Assembly (NCBI GenBank): GCA_963664585.2
Contig: CAXXEO010000022.1
Coordinates: 1-64,000 of the forward strand
Length of the DNA stretch: 64,000 nt
DNA from: G963664585 sp963664585
Lineage (GTDB): Bacteria; Bacillota; Clostridia; Oscillospirales; Ruminococcaceae
Direction: 5' to 3'
Positions within the stretch are counted from its first letter, which is position 1. Each line of letters opens with the position of its first letter. Made by a program: the position numbers and the translations under genes. Below, in pieces: positions 10,607 to 19,162 of the stretch. Under the pieces are notes generated by a model that made no database searches, was not told the DNA's origin, and saw only the letters and a program-made list of their open reading frames with translations.

Positions 10607-10789
10607 TATAAGTAAGGACTATGGTAGGCCAATACAGATGAGGGCATAATGAGTATGAGCCCTGATGATACGGCAGCTCAGCCATCTGTCTCAACTTGTT
10701 GGAAATCATATTCTTTGCCGCGATCTGCGCTTTCGGCAGTTTTCCATGTGTTTACCTTTTTTCTTTTGCGCAGGGAAATGGGAGTCATT

Positions 10790-11587
10790 ATGCAAAATCG
10801 GTTTTTAGAAAAGGACAAGTACTCTATCGATGATCTGATCAACATCATGGTTCTTCTGAGAAGTGAAGATGGATGTCCCTGGGACAGGGAACAGACACAC
10901 CGCTCGATACGTAAGGATTTTATTGAAGAGACCTATGAAGTAATCGAAGCTATCGACAAGGAGGATGCCGCCCTTCTAAAGGAAGAGTTGGGCGATGTAC
11001 TGCTACAGGTGGTATTCCACAGCAGAATCAGCGAAGAGACCGGCGATTTTTCAATATCCGATGTAGCGGATGGTATCTGCAAAAAACTTATTATTCGCCA
11101 TCCACATATATTTGCGGATATCGTTGCCAAGAACTCTGAAGAGGTTTTGTACAATTGGGATGAGATTAAGAAGCGCGAGAAGGGCCAGACCACAACCACT
11201 GAAACACTGAAAAGCGTGCCAATGGTCCTGCCTGCGCTGATTCGCAGCACAAAGGTACAGAAACGGGCAGGTAAGGCGGGGTTTGACTATACAGACATCC
11301 AAATGACACTTGACGCTCTGTCTGGAGAGATTGAAGAGCTGAAGGCTGCCATTACCACGGGGGACAAAGATGCCTGTAAGGATGAGCTTGGCGATGTACT
11401 CTTTTCTGCTGTCAATGTAGCAAGATTTTTAAAGGTAGACGCCGAGGAAAGCTTGACGATGTCCTGTGACAAATTTATTAAAAGATTTGAAAAACTGGAA
11501 GAACTAGCAACAGATAGGCGCGTTAACATTAAAGAGTCGTCGTTAACTGAACTCGATCAACTCTGGCAGGAGGCCAAGACGCTCTAA
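10790..11587 (+). CDS. mazG: Nucleoside triphosphate pyrophosphohydrolase MazG (YabN-like)
   Basis: MazG hydrolyses NTPs or dNTPs to the monophosphate and PPi, cleaning the nucleotide pool. The protein has the two tandem MazG domains usual for the family. The first contains LRSEDGCPWDREQTHRSI and the metal site EEL-GDVLLQ, and the second contains KDELGDVLFSAVNVAR. It lacks the N-terminal methylase domain found in Bacillus YabN. The chosen ATG (10790) has GGGAG 6 bases upstream. The open frame extends upstream to 10649 but that part looks non-coding. The next gene is HU, as in several Clostridia. Confidence 0.92.
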   Translation: MQNRFLEKDKYSIDDLINIMVLLRSEDGCPWDREQTHRSIRKDFIEETYEVIEAIDKEDAALLKEELGDVLLQVVFHSRISEETGDFSISDVADGICKKLIIRHPHIFADIVAKNSEEVLYNWDEIKKREKGQTTTTETLKSVPMVLPALIRSTKVQKRAGKAGFDYTDIQMTLDALSGEIEELKAAITTGDKDACKDELGDVLFSAVNVARFLKVDAEESLTMSCDKFIKRFEKLEELATDRRVNIKESSLTELDQLWQEAKTL

Positions 11588-11621
11588 AAATGCCACATAA
11601 AAAATACGGAGGTTATTTCAA

Positions 11622-11897
11622 ATGACAAAGGCAGAACTCATCAGCGCAGTTGCCCAGAAGACCGGTATGTCCAAGAAGGATAGTGACAAGGCTATCGCTG
11701 CAGTACTTGACTCTGTGACCGAGGCGCTTGTAGGCGGGGACAAGGTCTCCTTGGTTGGATTCGGCACCTTTGAAGTCAAAACCCGTGCTGCCCGTAAAGG
11801 TATTAATCCCCGTACCAAGAAAGAAATTGATATCGCTGCATCTAAACTGCCTGCCTTTAAGGCTGGAAAAGCTCTTAAGGACTCTGTTTCTAAGTAG
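11622..11897 (+). CDS. hup: HU-family DNA-binding protein
   Basis: This is a 91-residue histone-like protein that bends and compacts DNA as a dimer. It starts MTKAELISAVAQKTGMSKKDS and carries the family signature around GFGTFEVKTRAARKGINPRT, with the DNA-clasping arm and conserved Pro. The ribosome site GGAGG is well placed, and a strong terminator follows directly. Confidence 0.97.
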   Translation: MTKAELISAVAQKTGMSKKDSDKAIAAVLDSVTEALVGGDKVSLVGFGTFEVKTRAARKGINPRTKKEIDIAASKLPAFKAGKALKDSVSK

Positions 11898-11913
11898 TTC
11901 AGGCATGATCTAT

Positions 11914-11944
11914 AAAACCGCCCTTTAGGGCGGTTTTGTTTTAT
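11914..11944 (+). terminator. Rho-independent terminator after HU
   Basis: The perfect stem AAAACCGCCC/GGGCGGTTTT with a short loop is followed by GTTTTAT. Confidence 0.9.
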
Positions 11945-12053
11945 CGGCATGTTGACAGATCATTCTTCATTGATACTCATCTGTCTAAAACGCATTAAAA
12001 AGAGAAAGAAAACGAAGATTATTAATAGCAATGTGTTTGAGAGGAGCGGCTTT

Positions 12054-12296
12054 ATGCGACTTGACAAATACCTGAAAGTGACTCGAATTATTAAACGGCG
12101 CACACTGGCTAATGAAGCGTGTGATGCAGGACGTGTCATAGCCAATGACAGAGTGGCCCGGGCGTCCTATGAAGTGAAATTGGGGGATATTATCGAAATA
12201 AGGATGGGTCAGAAGCCAATCAGGCTGCGCGTTCTCTCCCTGAGCGAACACACCGCAAAAGAGGACGCGGGAAGCCAGTATGAGGTGATAGAATAA
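12054..12296 (+). CDS. S4-domain RNA-binding protein (RlbA/YabO, Hsp15-like)
   Basis: This is an 80-residue S4-domain protein beginning MRLDKYLKVTRIIKRRTLANEA. The family is related to Hsp15, which binds the 50S subunit carrying stalled nascent chains. The Bacillus counterpart YabO (RqcP/RlbA) works with RqcH in ribosome-associated quality control. The start is supported by GAGGAG 8 bases upstream, and the longer upstream frame is ignored. The place between HU and yabP matches Bacillus order. Confidence 0.92.
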   Translation: MRLDKYLKVTRIIKRRTLANEACDAGRVIANDRVARASYEVKLGDIIEIRMGQKPIRLRVLSLSEHTAKEDAGSQYEVIE

Positions 12297-12488
12297 GCAT
12301 ATCTTAGCGCACGTCCTCATAGTATGTATAAAGCCGAACACGCTGTTCTGAGAGATCGGGATTTATTTTGCAGCGATATTATCTGCTGCTAAGAGCGTTC
12401 AGTGTTCGGACTCTCATTACGCGGCCGGCTGCAGAAGGTTTGGAAAATTGCCCACCGGGTCTGCGCCGCCAGAGAAAGGAAGCATACT

Positions 12489-12770
12489 ATGGCCGAGGAT
12501 AAAAAGAATGCGCGATCTCAGCATCATATCATACTTGAGGACAGACGCCTTCTTTCCATAACGGGGGTGACGGATATTGACAGTTTTGATGAAGAGATGG
12601 TCGCTGTCTACACCGATTCTGGTGAACTTTTGGTGCGGGGGGTAGATCTGCACATCAACCGAATAGACCTTGACACCGGTGAACTGTCGGTGGAAGGGGA
12701 CATAGCCTCTCTTGAATACTCGGATAATCAGTCCGCTCGTGGCGGTCTATGGTCTAAGCTTTTTAGGTAG
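12489..12770 (+). CDS. yabP: Sporulation protein YabP
   Basis: This is a 93-residue YabP/YqfC-family protein. HHIILEDRRLLSITGVTDIDSFDEEMV is the typical core, followed by LLVRGVDLHINRIDLDTGELSVEG. In Bacillus YabP is made in the mother cell under sigma-E and is needed for spore cortex formation. The ATG at 12489 has GAAAGGAAG upstream. The stop lies beside the yabQ start, so the two are co-translated. Its presence is the clearest sign that the organism is, or was, a spore former. Confidence 0.92.
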   Translation: MAEDKKNARSQHHIILEDRRLLSITGVTDIDSFDEEMVAVYTDSGELLVRGVDLHINRIDLDTGELSVEGDIASLEYSDNQSARGGLWSKLFR

Positions 12771-12781
12771 AGGTGATACTG

Positions 12782-13348
12782 TTGGGGATAACGCTGTCCT
12801 CTCAAAGCATCAGCTTTCTGATCTCCTGTGTCGTGGGCATAGGACTAGGCGTGTTGTACGATATCTTTCGGATCAGCAGGATAGCTGTGCACACGCCTAC
12901 GGCTGTCATCCTGTTTGAGGATGTGCTGTATTTTTTTATCTGCGCCATCATAACCTTTCTGTACATGCTTACGGTTATAGAGGGGCAGGTACGCTTTTTC
13001 ATTCTCATTGGTGAGCTTATTGGGGCTTCTGTTTATTATTTTACGGTTGGCAGGCTTGTCATGGCCTTGTCTCAGGCCATCATTGGTGTGATCAAAAAAC
13101 TGATTTGGGGAATTTTAAGAATTGTTTTCACACCATTAATTAAGTTTATGATGCTAATATCAACGGCATTTAAAATTAATTCAAAAAAAATTCATCAAAA
13201 AGTTCAAAAATACGGCTCTAGGACAAAATTTCGCTTGAAACGGCAACGTATTTTGTTGTATAATTTTATAAAAGCAGGCTCTCATAAGAACAAAGGGACG
13301 GGTAATTCCGGTTCGGAGGGAAAGTTTCGTGGCAAGAAGAAAGATTAA
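12782..13348 (+). CDS. yabQ: Spore cortex biosynthesis protein YabQ
   Basis: This membrane protein has several hydrophobic helices in its first 120 residues and a very basic C-terminal tail. The YabQ signature region is YDIFRISRIAVHTPTAVILFEDVLYFFICA. YabQ is required for cortex formation and localises to the forespore membrane in Bacillus. TTG at 12782 is favoured because AGAGGTG lies 7 bases upstream, and GTG at 12773 is the alternative. The 3' end overlaps divIC by 20 bases. The base composition becomes A-rich in the tail. Confidence 0.88.
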   Translation: MGITLSSQSISFLISCVVGIGLGVLYDIFRISRIAVHTPTAVILFEDVLYFFICAIITFLYMLTVIEGQVRFFILIGELIGASVYYFTVGRLVMALSQAIIGVIKKLIWGILRIVFTPLIKFMMLISTAFKINSKKIHQKVQKYGSRTKFRLKRQRILLYNFIKAGSHKNKGTGNSGSEGKFRGKKKD

Positions 13349-13631
13349 ACAAAAAAGACAGAAAAAAAATCTGCTATTTCGATTGGCGGTCTTTTGTTTT
13401 GTTTCCTATACAGTCTTTGTTTTGGTCGATCTGCAAATTGATATTGTCGCCAGACGAAACGAGCTCAATGATCTGCATATAAAGTGCGAAGAGCAGCGCA
13501 TTGCCAACAAAGAGGCCGAGCGACTTTTGGCGCTGGGTGATGATCAAAGCTATATTGAGAGAATTGCCAAAGGAAAATTAGGGTTCGCTTATCCGGACGA
13601 ACGGATATTTATTGATACTTCTGGAAAATGA
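13329..13631 (+). CDS. divIC: Septum formation initiator, DivIC/FtsB family
   Basis: This is a 100-residue bitopic membrane protein. It has a basic N-terminus (ARRKIKQKRQKK), one membrane helix at residues 17-38 and a coiled-coil segment (RRNELNDLHIKCEEQRIANKEAERL). It ends with the family's conserved region ERIAKGKLGFAYPDERIF. DivIC forms a division complex with FtsL and DivIB. The start is GTG 13329 behind GGAGGGAAAG, inside the end of yabQ. Gene order matches yabQ-divIC-yabR. Confidence 0.9.
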   Translation: MARRKIKQKRQKKNLLFRLAVFCFVSYTVFVLVDLQIDIVARRNELNDLHIKCEEQRIANKEAERLLALGDDQSYIERIAKGKLGFAYPDERIFIDTSGK

Positions 13632-13662
13632 TTAGCAAAAATTAGGAGGACTTAACTCAGTT

Positions 13663-14100
13663 ATGCAGCTTGAGGTTGGAAATATTGTAGAAGGTAAAGT
13701 AACTGGCATCACCAAATTTGGTGCCTTTATCGAGCTTCCCGGCGGGAAGACAGGTATGGTGCATATCTCTGAAGTGGCGGATACCTATGTAAAGGAGATA
13801 CGCGATTTTCTCACCGACAGTCAGATGGTAAAGGTGAAGGTACTCGGCATCACTGACGATGGGAAGATTAATCTTTCCATCAAGAAGGCGCAGGAAAAGC
13901 CCGCCCCAAGGATTAGAAAGCCGGGGCCGGGTTCTGATCGTTTTGAATTTGGAGCAGGGAGAAAAAACAGCTCTGACCCCATGTCCTTTGAGGATATGAT
14001 GGCAAAATTCAAACAGGCAAGTGACGATAAGATGTCAGATCTAAAAAAGAGCACCGAGGTAAAACGGGGATCTTCCAACCGCAGAAGCCCACAAAAATAA
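13663..14100 (+). CDS. S1-domain RNA-binding protein (YabR-like)
   Basis: The 145-residue protein carries a single S1 domain at residues 1-75 (VGNIVEGKVTGITKFGAFIELPGGKTGMVHISEVADTYV) and then a basic, low-complexity tail ending RRSPQK. It is the counterpart of Bacillus YabR, general stress protein 13-like. S1 domains bind single-stranded RNA, and the precise role here is not known. AGGAGG precedes the start and a strong terminator follows. Confidence 0.9.
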   Translation: MQLEVGNIVEGKVTGITKFGAFIELPGGKTGMVHISEVADTYVKEIRDFLTDSQMVKVKVLGITDDGKINLSIKKAQEKPAPRIRKPGPGSDRFEFGAGRKNSSDPMSFEDMMAKFKQASDDKMSDLKKSTEVKRGSSNRRSPQK

Positions 14101-14103
14101 TGT

Positions 14104-14134
14104 AAAAGAGGATGCTGAAAAGCATCCTCTTTTT
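14104..14134 (+). terminator. Rho-independent terminator after yabR-like gene
   Basis: AAAAGAGGATGCT/AGCATCCTCTTTTT with a GAAA loop, 4 bases after the stop. Confidence 0.92.
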
Positions 14135-14190
14135 GCATAGGTTTAGTATTATGCATTTTCACCCAGTCGGCTCTTTATAAACACATTAGA

Positions 14191-14225
14191 AATAAAAAAG
14201 CGGCACCAGCCAAAAGGCCGGTGCC
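14191..14225 (-). terminator. Minus-strand terminator with no recognised gene
   Basis: Read on the minus strand, GGCACCGGCC-TTTT-GGCTGGTGCC is followed by GCTTTTTTATTT, a textbook terminator. No annotated minus-strand gene lies upstream (14226-14471). The only open frame is a 31-codon one across the hairpin itself, which is not convincing. Confidence 0.7.
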
Positions 14226-14372
14226 AAGGGAAATGGGGAAGTGAAAGGATTCAAAGGGGTGTTGCAGAAAGAGAATAACATTATTTACCAGACAAGAGTG
14301 TCGATATCTGTCGAATAGGACTTAAAATATTAATCATTTACCATAACGACGCTTATTTAGGCATTGAGAAAG

Positions 14373-14401
14373 TTGTAAATTAGTCAATTTTGTACTATAA
14401 T
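14373..14401 (+). promoter_or_regulatory. Predicted sigma-A promoter of hpf
   Basis: TTGTAA (14373-14378), a 17-base spacer and TATAAT (14396-14401) stand about 70 bases before the hpf start. Confidence 0.65.
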
Positions 14402-14471
14402 AATAATAGGCAAATACACCACCTGCTTTCATCCTTAAACAGACCTAATAACTCAAAAAGGGGATGTATTT

Positions 14472-14996
14472 ATGAAAGTAAACATGACTGCTCGCAAAAC
14501 CACAATTAAGGACCAGTTCAGACTTAGAGCTGAAAAAAAGATGGCAAAATTCGATCGATTTTTTGGCGATGACGCTGTAGCCACTGTGACAGTCACTAAT
14601 GAAAGAGAACGCGAAACGGTGGAGATTACCATCAGCTATCGCGGGATGATATACCGTGCCGAAAGGACAAGCATGGAGAGGCTTGAGGCACTGGATTTGG
14701 TAGTAGATGCACTATTTCGGCAGATTGTGAAGAATAAATCACGGCTTGAAAAGAACCTTCGTGATACTGCCTTCGAAGGTGTAGCTGAGCCAGAGATGCA
14801 GCCGGAGGAAAACTATGCACCAGTGCGAATTAAACATTTTCCAGTAAAGGCAATGGATGTGGAAGAAGCTATACTGCAAATGAATATGCTCGGACACGAG
14901 TTTTTTGCTTTCAGAAATATGGATACGGATCATATTAATATTGTCTACAAGCGTAAAAGCGGCGATTTTGGCTTGCTTGTACCAGAAAACGAATAA
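14472..14996 (+). CDS. hpf: Long-form ribosome hibernation promoting factor
   Basis: This 174-residue protein has the YfiA/RaiA-like N-terminal domain (residues 1-100, MKVNMTARKTTIKDQFRLRAEKK) and the C-terminal dimerisation domain of long HPF (VRIKHFPVKAMDVEEAILQMNMLGHEFFAFRN). Long HPF binds at the decoding centre and joins two 70S ribosomes into inactive 100S dimers. The AAAAGGGGATG ribosome site is unusual but well placed. The gene has its own promoter and about 300 bases of non-coding DNA upstream. Confidence 0.94.
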   Translation: MKVNMTARKTTIKDQFRLRAEKKMAKFDRFFGDDAVATVTVTNERERETVEITISYRGMIYRAERTSMERLEALDLVVDALFRQIVKNKSRLEKNLRDTAFEGVAEPEMQPEENYAPVRIKHFPVKAMDVEEAILQMNMLGHEFFAFRNMDTDHINIVYKRKSGDFGLLVPENE

Positions 14997-15015
14997 AGAA
15001 CGATACCGTGAAGTT

Positions 15016-15044
15016 AACGCCGCGGCAACCGCTGCCACGGCGTT
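15016..15044 (+). terminator. Hairpin between hpf and rRNA methyltransferase
   Basis: AACGCCGCGGCA pairs with TGCCACGGCGTT and is followed by the weak run TTGCTTC. It could attenuate rather than fully stop transcription into the next gene. Confidence 0.5.
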
Positions 15045-15069
15045 TGCTTCACAGAGGAAAGGACTTGAA

Positions 15070-16185
15070 ATGAACAACCTGACCATAGTATGCCCCTGTC
15101 TTTTTGGACTGGAGAGCGTGCTCTCCGGCGAAATCAAGCGAATAGGGGGTCAGCATATACAGGTATCGGATGGTCGTGTATCCTGTATAGGTGATGATCG
15201 GCTTTTGGCCAGGGCCAATATAATGCTTCGTACAGCCGAAAGGGTGCTGATTGAGCTTGGCAGCTTCCGGGCAGAAAGCTTTACAGAACTTTTTGACGGC
15301 GTTGTTGCTTTGCCTTTTGAAAGCTTCATTGGAAGCAAGGATGCATTTCCCGTCAAGGGATGGTCTATCAACTCAAAACTCCACAGTATACCTGATTGTC
15401 AATCCATCGTCAAAAAGGCGATTGTAAGAAAATTGGAAAAAGCATATGGTGCACAGTGGTTCGAGGAGAGTGGCGCGGCCCGGCAGGTGCAGTTCTCCAT
15501 TATGAAAGATATGGTAAGCGTAAGCATTGACACTTCTGGCACAGGCCTTCATAAAAGAGGTTATCGTCAAATTTCAACTGAGGCCCCCATCAAAGAAACC
15601 CTGGCAGCGGGAATCGTTGATCTTGCCCGTGTGCACTCGGACAGTATGGTATTGGACCCCATGTGCGGATCAGGCACACTGCTGATCGAGTCTGCGATGA
15701 GGGCTATGCGTGTACCGCCCGGTCTGAAACGGCGTTTTGCTGCCGAGGCATGGGGCGTTATTTCCAAGGAGATCTGGGATGAAGAGCGCCGTAATGGATA
15801 TGACATGATAGAACGCGCGGCGGGATTTCGCGGTGTGGGCTCGGATAACGACGCCCTCGCTGTGTCACTGACGAATGAAAACAGCACCAAGGCTGGGGTG
15901 ATATCGCGTTTGCAGGTAAGCAAAGCGGATATATCAAGCTTTCAAATGCCTGATCAACCATGTATCATCATTACAAATCCACCATATGGTGAGCGCCTTT
16001 TAGAAATTAAAGCGGCGGAAGAGCTGTACCGGAAGATGGGCGAGGTATTTGTACCCGGTGAAGGAAAAAGCTTTTATATCATAAGTCCTCACGAGAAATT
16101 CGAGCAGATTTTCGGACGATCGGCCACCAAACGCCGAAAGCTTTACAACGGTATGATCAAATGCCAGCTTTATATGTTTTTTTAG
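15070..16185 (+). CDS. THUMP-domain class I RNA methyltransferase (RlmL/YpsC-like)
   Basis: This is a SAM-dependent methyltransferase of the RlmL-N/TrmG group that methylates guanine N2 in 23S rRNA in E. coli. It has a THUMP RNA-binding domain in the first 160 residues, then the SAM motif DPMCGSGTLLIESAM, the acidic loop GVGSDND and the catalytic motif NPPYGERL. At 371 residues it is the size of the YpsC-type single-domain enzymes and lacks the C-terminal RlmK half. ATG 15070 is chosen because AGAGGAAAGG lies just upstream, and the open frame extends further without support. Confidence 0.9.
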   Translation: MNNLTIVCPCLFGLESVLSGEIKRIGGQHIQVSDGRVSCIGDDRLLARANIMLRTAERVLIELGSFRAESFTELFDGVVALPFESFIGSKDAFPVKGWSINSKLHSIPDCQSIVKKAIVRKLEKAYGAQWFEESGAARQVQFSIMKDMVSVSIDTSGTGLHKRGYRQISTEAPIKETLAAGIVDLARVHSDSMVLDPMCGSGTLLIESAMRAMRVPPGLKRRFAAEAWGVISKEIWDEERRNGYDMIERAAGFRGVGSDNDALAVSLTNENSTKAGVISRLQVSKADISSFQMPDQPCIIITNPPYGERLLEIKAAEELYRKMGEVFVPGEGKSFYIISPHEKFEQIFGRSATKRRKLYNGMIKCQLYMFF

Positions 16186-16616
16186 TTGAGCATTTTATGA
16201 ATATATTTTATGTATAATCAACGAGATAAACTATGGTTAAACTACAATTCATATACTGCTAAAGCTCGAAGCGAACGAAGACTTTTGTTCTAATCAAAAT
16301 TAAACTATTATTATTGTTTTGAAGTATTCAATGATCCAATGAGAGTATCACCCAGTTTAGAAATGGCAAGGGTATGGCAGTCGCCCCATCGGGGATGCGG
16401 TCTTCGATGGTTTTTTTCTTTGCCTATTTTACTGGGGCATTTCTCTGACTTTTTAGTAAGCTCTGTGAGCACTCTTACATCAATGCTTTGAAAAATATAG
16501 CTTTTTTGCTTGTGAATATGTTGCTTTTCCCCGCCACAGGTAGGGAAATGTCAGATTGATTAATTGCGTATTAAACAGGAAATAGTATTAAATCAATTGC
16601 GCCAGCGCTATTTATT
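16186..16616. other. Intergenic region with one terminator-like hairpin
   Basis: No gene was found in 430 bp. At 16386-16417 CCATCG pairs with CGATGG and is followed by seven T, which could be an intrinsic terminator for the methyltransferase or an attenuator ahead of the MFS gene. A short AAGGGTATGG motif before it recalls a T-box, but the rest of that leader is missing. Confidence 0.5.
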
Positions 16617-17837
16617 ATGACGTTGAAAGGCTTGGGCATTAATATGAGTGCTACCCCACCCAAATCCACAATCTGGAGTTATAATTTTACGCTGCTTCTT
16701 TTTATCAATATATTGATAAATCTCGGGCAGCAGATGCTAACACCCAATATGGCAAAATATATGGCTTTTTTGGGCGCAGCAGCCAATTTGCTCGGCATGG
16801 CATCGAGCATCTACGCTTTGGCTGCTCTCCTAACGCGTCCCGTATCCGGACCGATGGCTGACCGATTTGATAAGAAAAAGATGCTAAACTACTCATTGAT
16901 AGGCATGAGTATATGCACACTTGGCTATTGTTTTACATCAAGTATCCTTCTGCTTCTTGTTCTGCGCTTTTTACATGGTGTGTTTTTTGGCTTTTGCTCA
17001 ACACTTACCATGGCAATTGCGAGCCAAAGCCTGCCTGAGGATAAAATGACTTCCGGTATAGCGGTATATAGCTTGTCACAGATTTTGGCAATGGCCATAG
17101 CGCCAACGATAGGTATTTATCTTATCGATACCTTTAGCTATGGTTTGCTTTTTATGTCGGCTGCTGCTCTTGTCGCTGGAGGAACTGCGCTTTCTTATTT
17201 GATTAGATTTGAGACGGCCTCACTGACCTCAATAAAGGAGAAACAGCCTGAAAAAGTCTTTAATCTTCGGTCAATGATATCCTTTGAGGCGCTAAACCCA
17301 ACTATGGTCATTATGATGAACACGATATCCTATGGTACCATCAATTCATTTATGGTGTTATACGGAAATAAGCTGAAAATTGCGGGAATTGGAACCTTTT
17401 TTACCGTGTACGCTGTCAGTGTGTTGATTCTAAGGCCCCTTGTAAGCAAATTGCTTGATACACTTCCCATCCGGTATATAGTCTTCCCCGGGGGCGCTGT
17501 CATGATGGCTTCTTTTGTGTTGATCAGCATGTCAACTCAACTTTCCACGCTTCTCATTGCAGCCGTACTTTTTGGCATTGGCAACGGTATAACTCAGCCG
17601 GCTCTTCAGGCCCTGGCTTTAAAAAGTGTTGCACCTGAACGTCGCGGTGTTGCCAGCGGTACGATCTACATGGGTATGGATCTGGGTATGACGATCGGGC
17701 CTGCTCTGGGTGGAGTGATTGCTGATGTGGTTGGTTATCAAACGATGTATCTTCTTTGTGTTATTCCCATAGCAATAGGGTTTATCATATTTATTCTGAA
17801 TCCAAGCGCGATAAAAAGTTCGGCGAAGCAGGGTTAA
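16617..17837 (+). CDS. MFS transporter
   Basis: This is a major facilitator protein of about 400 residues with twelve predicted helices. The family A-motif GPMADRFDKKKM lies between helices 2 and 3, and its degenerate repeat is in the second half (SKLLDTLPIRY). A proline/glycine-rich helix 5 (SQILAMAIAPTIGIYL) suggests a drug or metabolite exporter of the YfkF/multidrug type. The substrate is unknown. ATG 16644 is an equally good start. A repeat copy begins directly at the stop codon. Confidence 0.82.
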   Translation: MTLKGLGINMSATPPKSTIWSYNFTLLLFINILINLGQQMLTPNMAKYMAFLGAAANLLGMASSIYALAALLTRPVSGPMADRFDKKKMLNYSLIGMSICTLGYCFTSSILLLLVLRFLHGVFFGFCSTLTMAIASQSLPEDKMTSGIAVYSLSQILAMAIAPTIGIYLIDTFSYGLLFMSAAALVAGGTALSYLIRFETASLTSIKEKQPEKVFNLRSMISFEALNPTMVIMMNTISYGTINSFMVLYGNKLKIAGIGTFFTVYAVSVLILRPLVSKLLDTLPIRYIVFPGGAVMMASFVLISMSTQLSTLLIAAVLFGIGNGITQPALQALALKSVAPERRGVASGTIYMGMDLGMTIGPALGGVIADVVGYQTMYLLCVIPIAIGFIIFILNPSAIKSSAKQG

Positions 17838-17943
17838 TATAGCCAATTAACTTAAAAACTGGCTATAGATAAAACGTCATTTTCTTCCCCCGCCGAAGGC
17901 GGGGGAAGAAATCATAAGCTTGTTTTCAAGTTAATCAACTATA
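17838..17943 (+). repeat. 102-bp hairpin element, copy 3
   Basis: Same family as 8556, loop GAA. The left TA directly abuts the TAA stop of the MFS gene, so the element forms the 3' end of that transcript. Confidence 0.92.
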
Positions 17944-18116
17944 GTTTTGATTTAGATCAAGTATTGGGCAAAAAGTGAAAATACATATGTTTCCATTCTT
18001 ATGACACCCTCAGACCCCCCTGTACATTTGGCGCATCATCAAAGGTAACCTTACTTACCCTTTAGGCTCTGATCGCTTTCTCTATCTCATACCTGTGTTG
18101 TGAATAGAGATATTAG

Positions 18117-18150
18117 CAAAAAAAGTAACAGGCGCACATTTTTGTGCGCC
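18117..18150 (-). terminator. Terminator of the minus-strand hypothetical gene
   Basis: On the minus strand GGCGCACAAAAATGTGCGCC is followed by TGTTACTTTTTTT, 37 bases after the gene's stop. Confidence 0.85.
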
Positions 18151-18186
18151 TGTCCGTATTTTAGCCACTATTCTTAATCTACCTGA

Positions 18187-18498
18187 CTACATTTTCTCCG
18201 CTAAAGCCCTGTCCAACCAGATCGATGCGATGTTCAGAGCATTATAAAGACCGTTTTTCTCGGTCTTCTTTATGATTCTGTTGCTTGTGTGAACATTCTC
18301 GTCGGTCAGAATGATTTGCACTGTTACCTTATCCGCAAGCTCAACATCAGCCAGGTTCTTATTGGATAACACCTGCAGCATCGCTATACATTTATCAGAA
18401 GGATATCCATAGTATAGGGTATTGCCACTGCGAACAAGAGGCTTTCCTTTAAAGGCCGGAAGATTGTTGATCCCGTCTGTGCTGTTCTCTGTTGCCAT
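18187..18498 (-). CDS. Hypothetical protein (103 residues)
   Basis: I do not recognise a family. The protein starts MATENSTDGINNLPAFKGKPLVRSGNTLYYG and ends with a predicted helix (NALNIASIWLDRALAEKM). It is soluble with no signal peptide. The ATG at 18498 follows GGAGG with 7-base spacing. The gene has its own terminator, and a structured repeat (18529-18650) lies just upstream in the position of its 5' leader, so that repeat may contain its promoter. Confidence 0.75.
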   Translation of the reverse strand: MATENSTDGINNLPAFKGKPLVRSGNTLYYGYPSDKCIAMLQVLSNKNLADVELADKVTVQIILTDENVHTSNRIIKKTEKNGLYNALNIASIWLDRALAEKM

Positions 18499-18528
18499 AC
18501 ATTCGCCTCCCATTTTTAATTATTAAAC

Positions 18529-18650
18529 TATACCATAAATTATTTTGATCTTTGGTATAATTGCCCATCGACAGCGGTTCCTTTGTAAAAAGGTGAAGCG
18601 ACGTGGCACAAAGCTGGTATAATAAATGCTTTAGCGATTATTATACCATA
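18529..18650 (-). repeat. Three-hairpin structured repeat, copy A
   Basis: A segment of about 120 bp related to 51275-51392. It has three stems: TATACCA with TGGTATA; an inner stem CCTTT with AAAGG; and TGGTATAATAA with TTATTATACCA (perfect 11 bp). Copy B keeps the stems but with different bases in several pairs. Both copies lie upstream of minus-strand genes, so it may be a promoter-proximal leader RNA. A palindromic mobile repeat is also possible. Confidence 0.6.
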
Positions 18651-18984
18651 CTTAATCGACTTAGTAAAGCATCATATCGTATCTCCGGTGGTCGGACCTA
18701 CCGATATATTGCTGTATGTACTTACAGCATATAAAGATTTTCATGACGGTGAGGTGTAGGTATTCCATTGACAATTTACTCAAGCTAGTGGTAGCGGTTA
18801 ATGATTTGCTACCATAATCTCAATGACACATTACTTAGTTTAGTCAATCTCTTGTTTTTTAATACCAAATCCAGTTTTAATAACTTTTTATTTTTGCCAT
18901 TATTTCTCCGGTTTCGGTTGCGAAAACAGAGGCGGGATTGTCGACTGATTTTGTATTGGCATATATAGTGGTCGATTCGCAAGA
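18651..18984. other. Intergenic, no gene seen
   Basis: These 334 bp are AT-rich with no ribosome site plus open frame. At 18905-18936 a fragment ending GAGGCGGGATTG resembles half of the GC-rich hairpin core of the local repeats. Confidence 0.4.
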
Positions 18985-19090
18985 TATAGCCAATTAGCTT
19001 AAAAACTGGCTATATATAAAACGTCATTTTCTTCCCCCGCCTTCGGCGGGGGAAGAAATCACAAGCTTGTTTTCAAGTTAATTAACTATA
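18985..19090 (+). repeat. 102-bp hairpin element, copy 4
   Basis: Same family as 8556, loop TTC, TA on both sides. It lies 107 bp past the ireB stop on the other strand. Confidence 0.92.
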
Positions 19091-19162
19091 CATGTAGAAA
19101 AGAAGTCTATTCGATAGTAAAGGTCATAAATGTCCGTTTACAACTTGGACTCTGAAAGTCAT

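Noticed and set aside
10607..10789. N-terminal extension of MazG from 10649
   Set aside because: The extra 47 residues are not MazG-like and a strong GGGAG site points to ATG 10790.
14190..14282. 31-codon minus-strand frame across the terminator upstream of hpf
   Set aside because: It has no ribosome site and its 3' half is the terminator stem itself.
16340..16420. Possible third T-box before the MFS gene (AAGGGTATGG then hairpin and T-run)
   Set aside because: The core sequence does not match GGTACCGCG, and no stem I, AGTA loop or AGAGAG element could be found. Kept only as a terminator-like hairpin.
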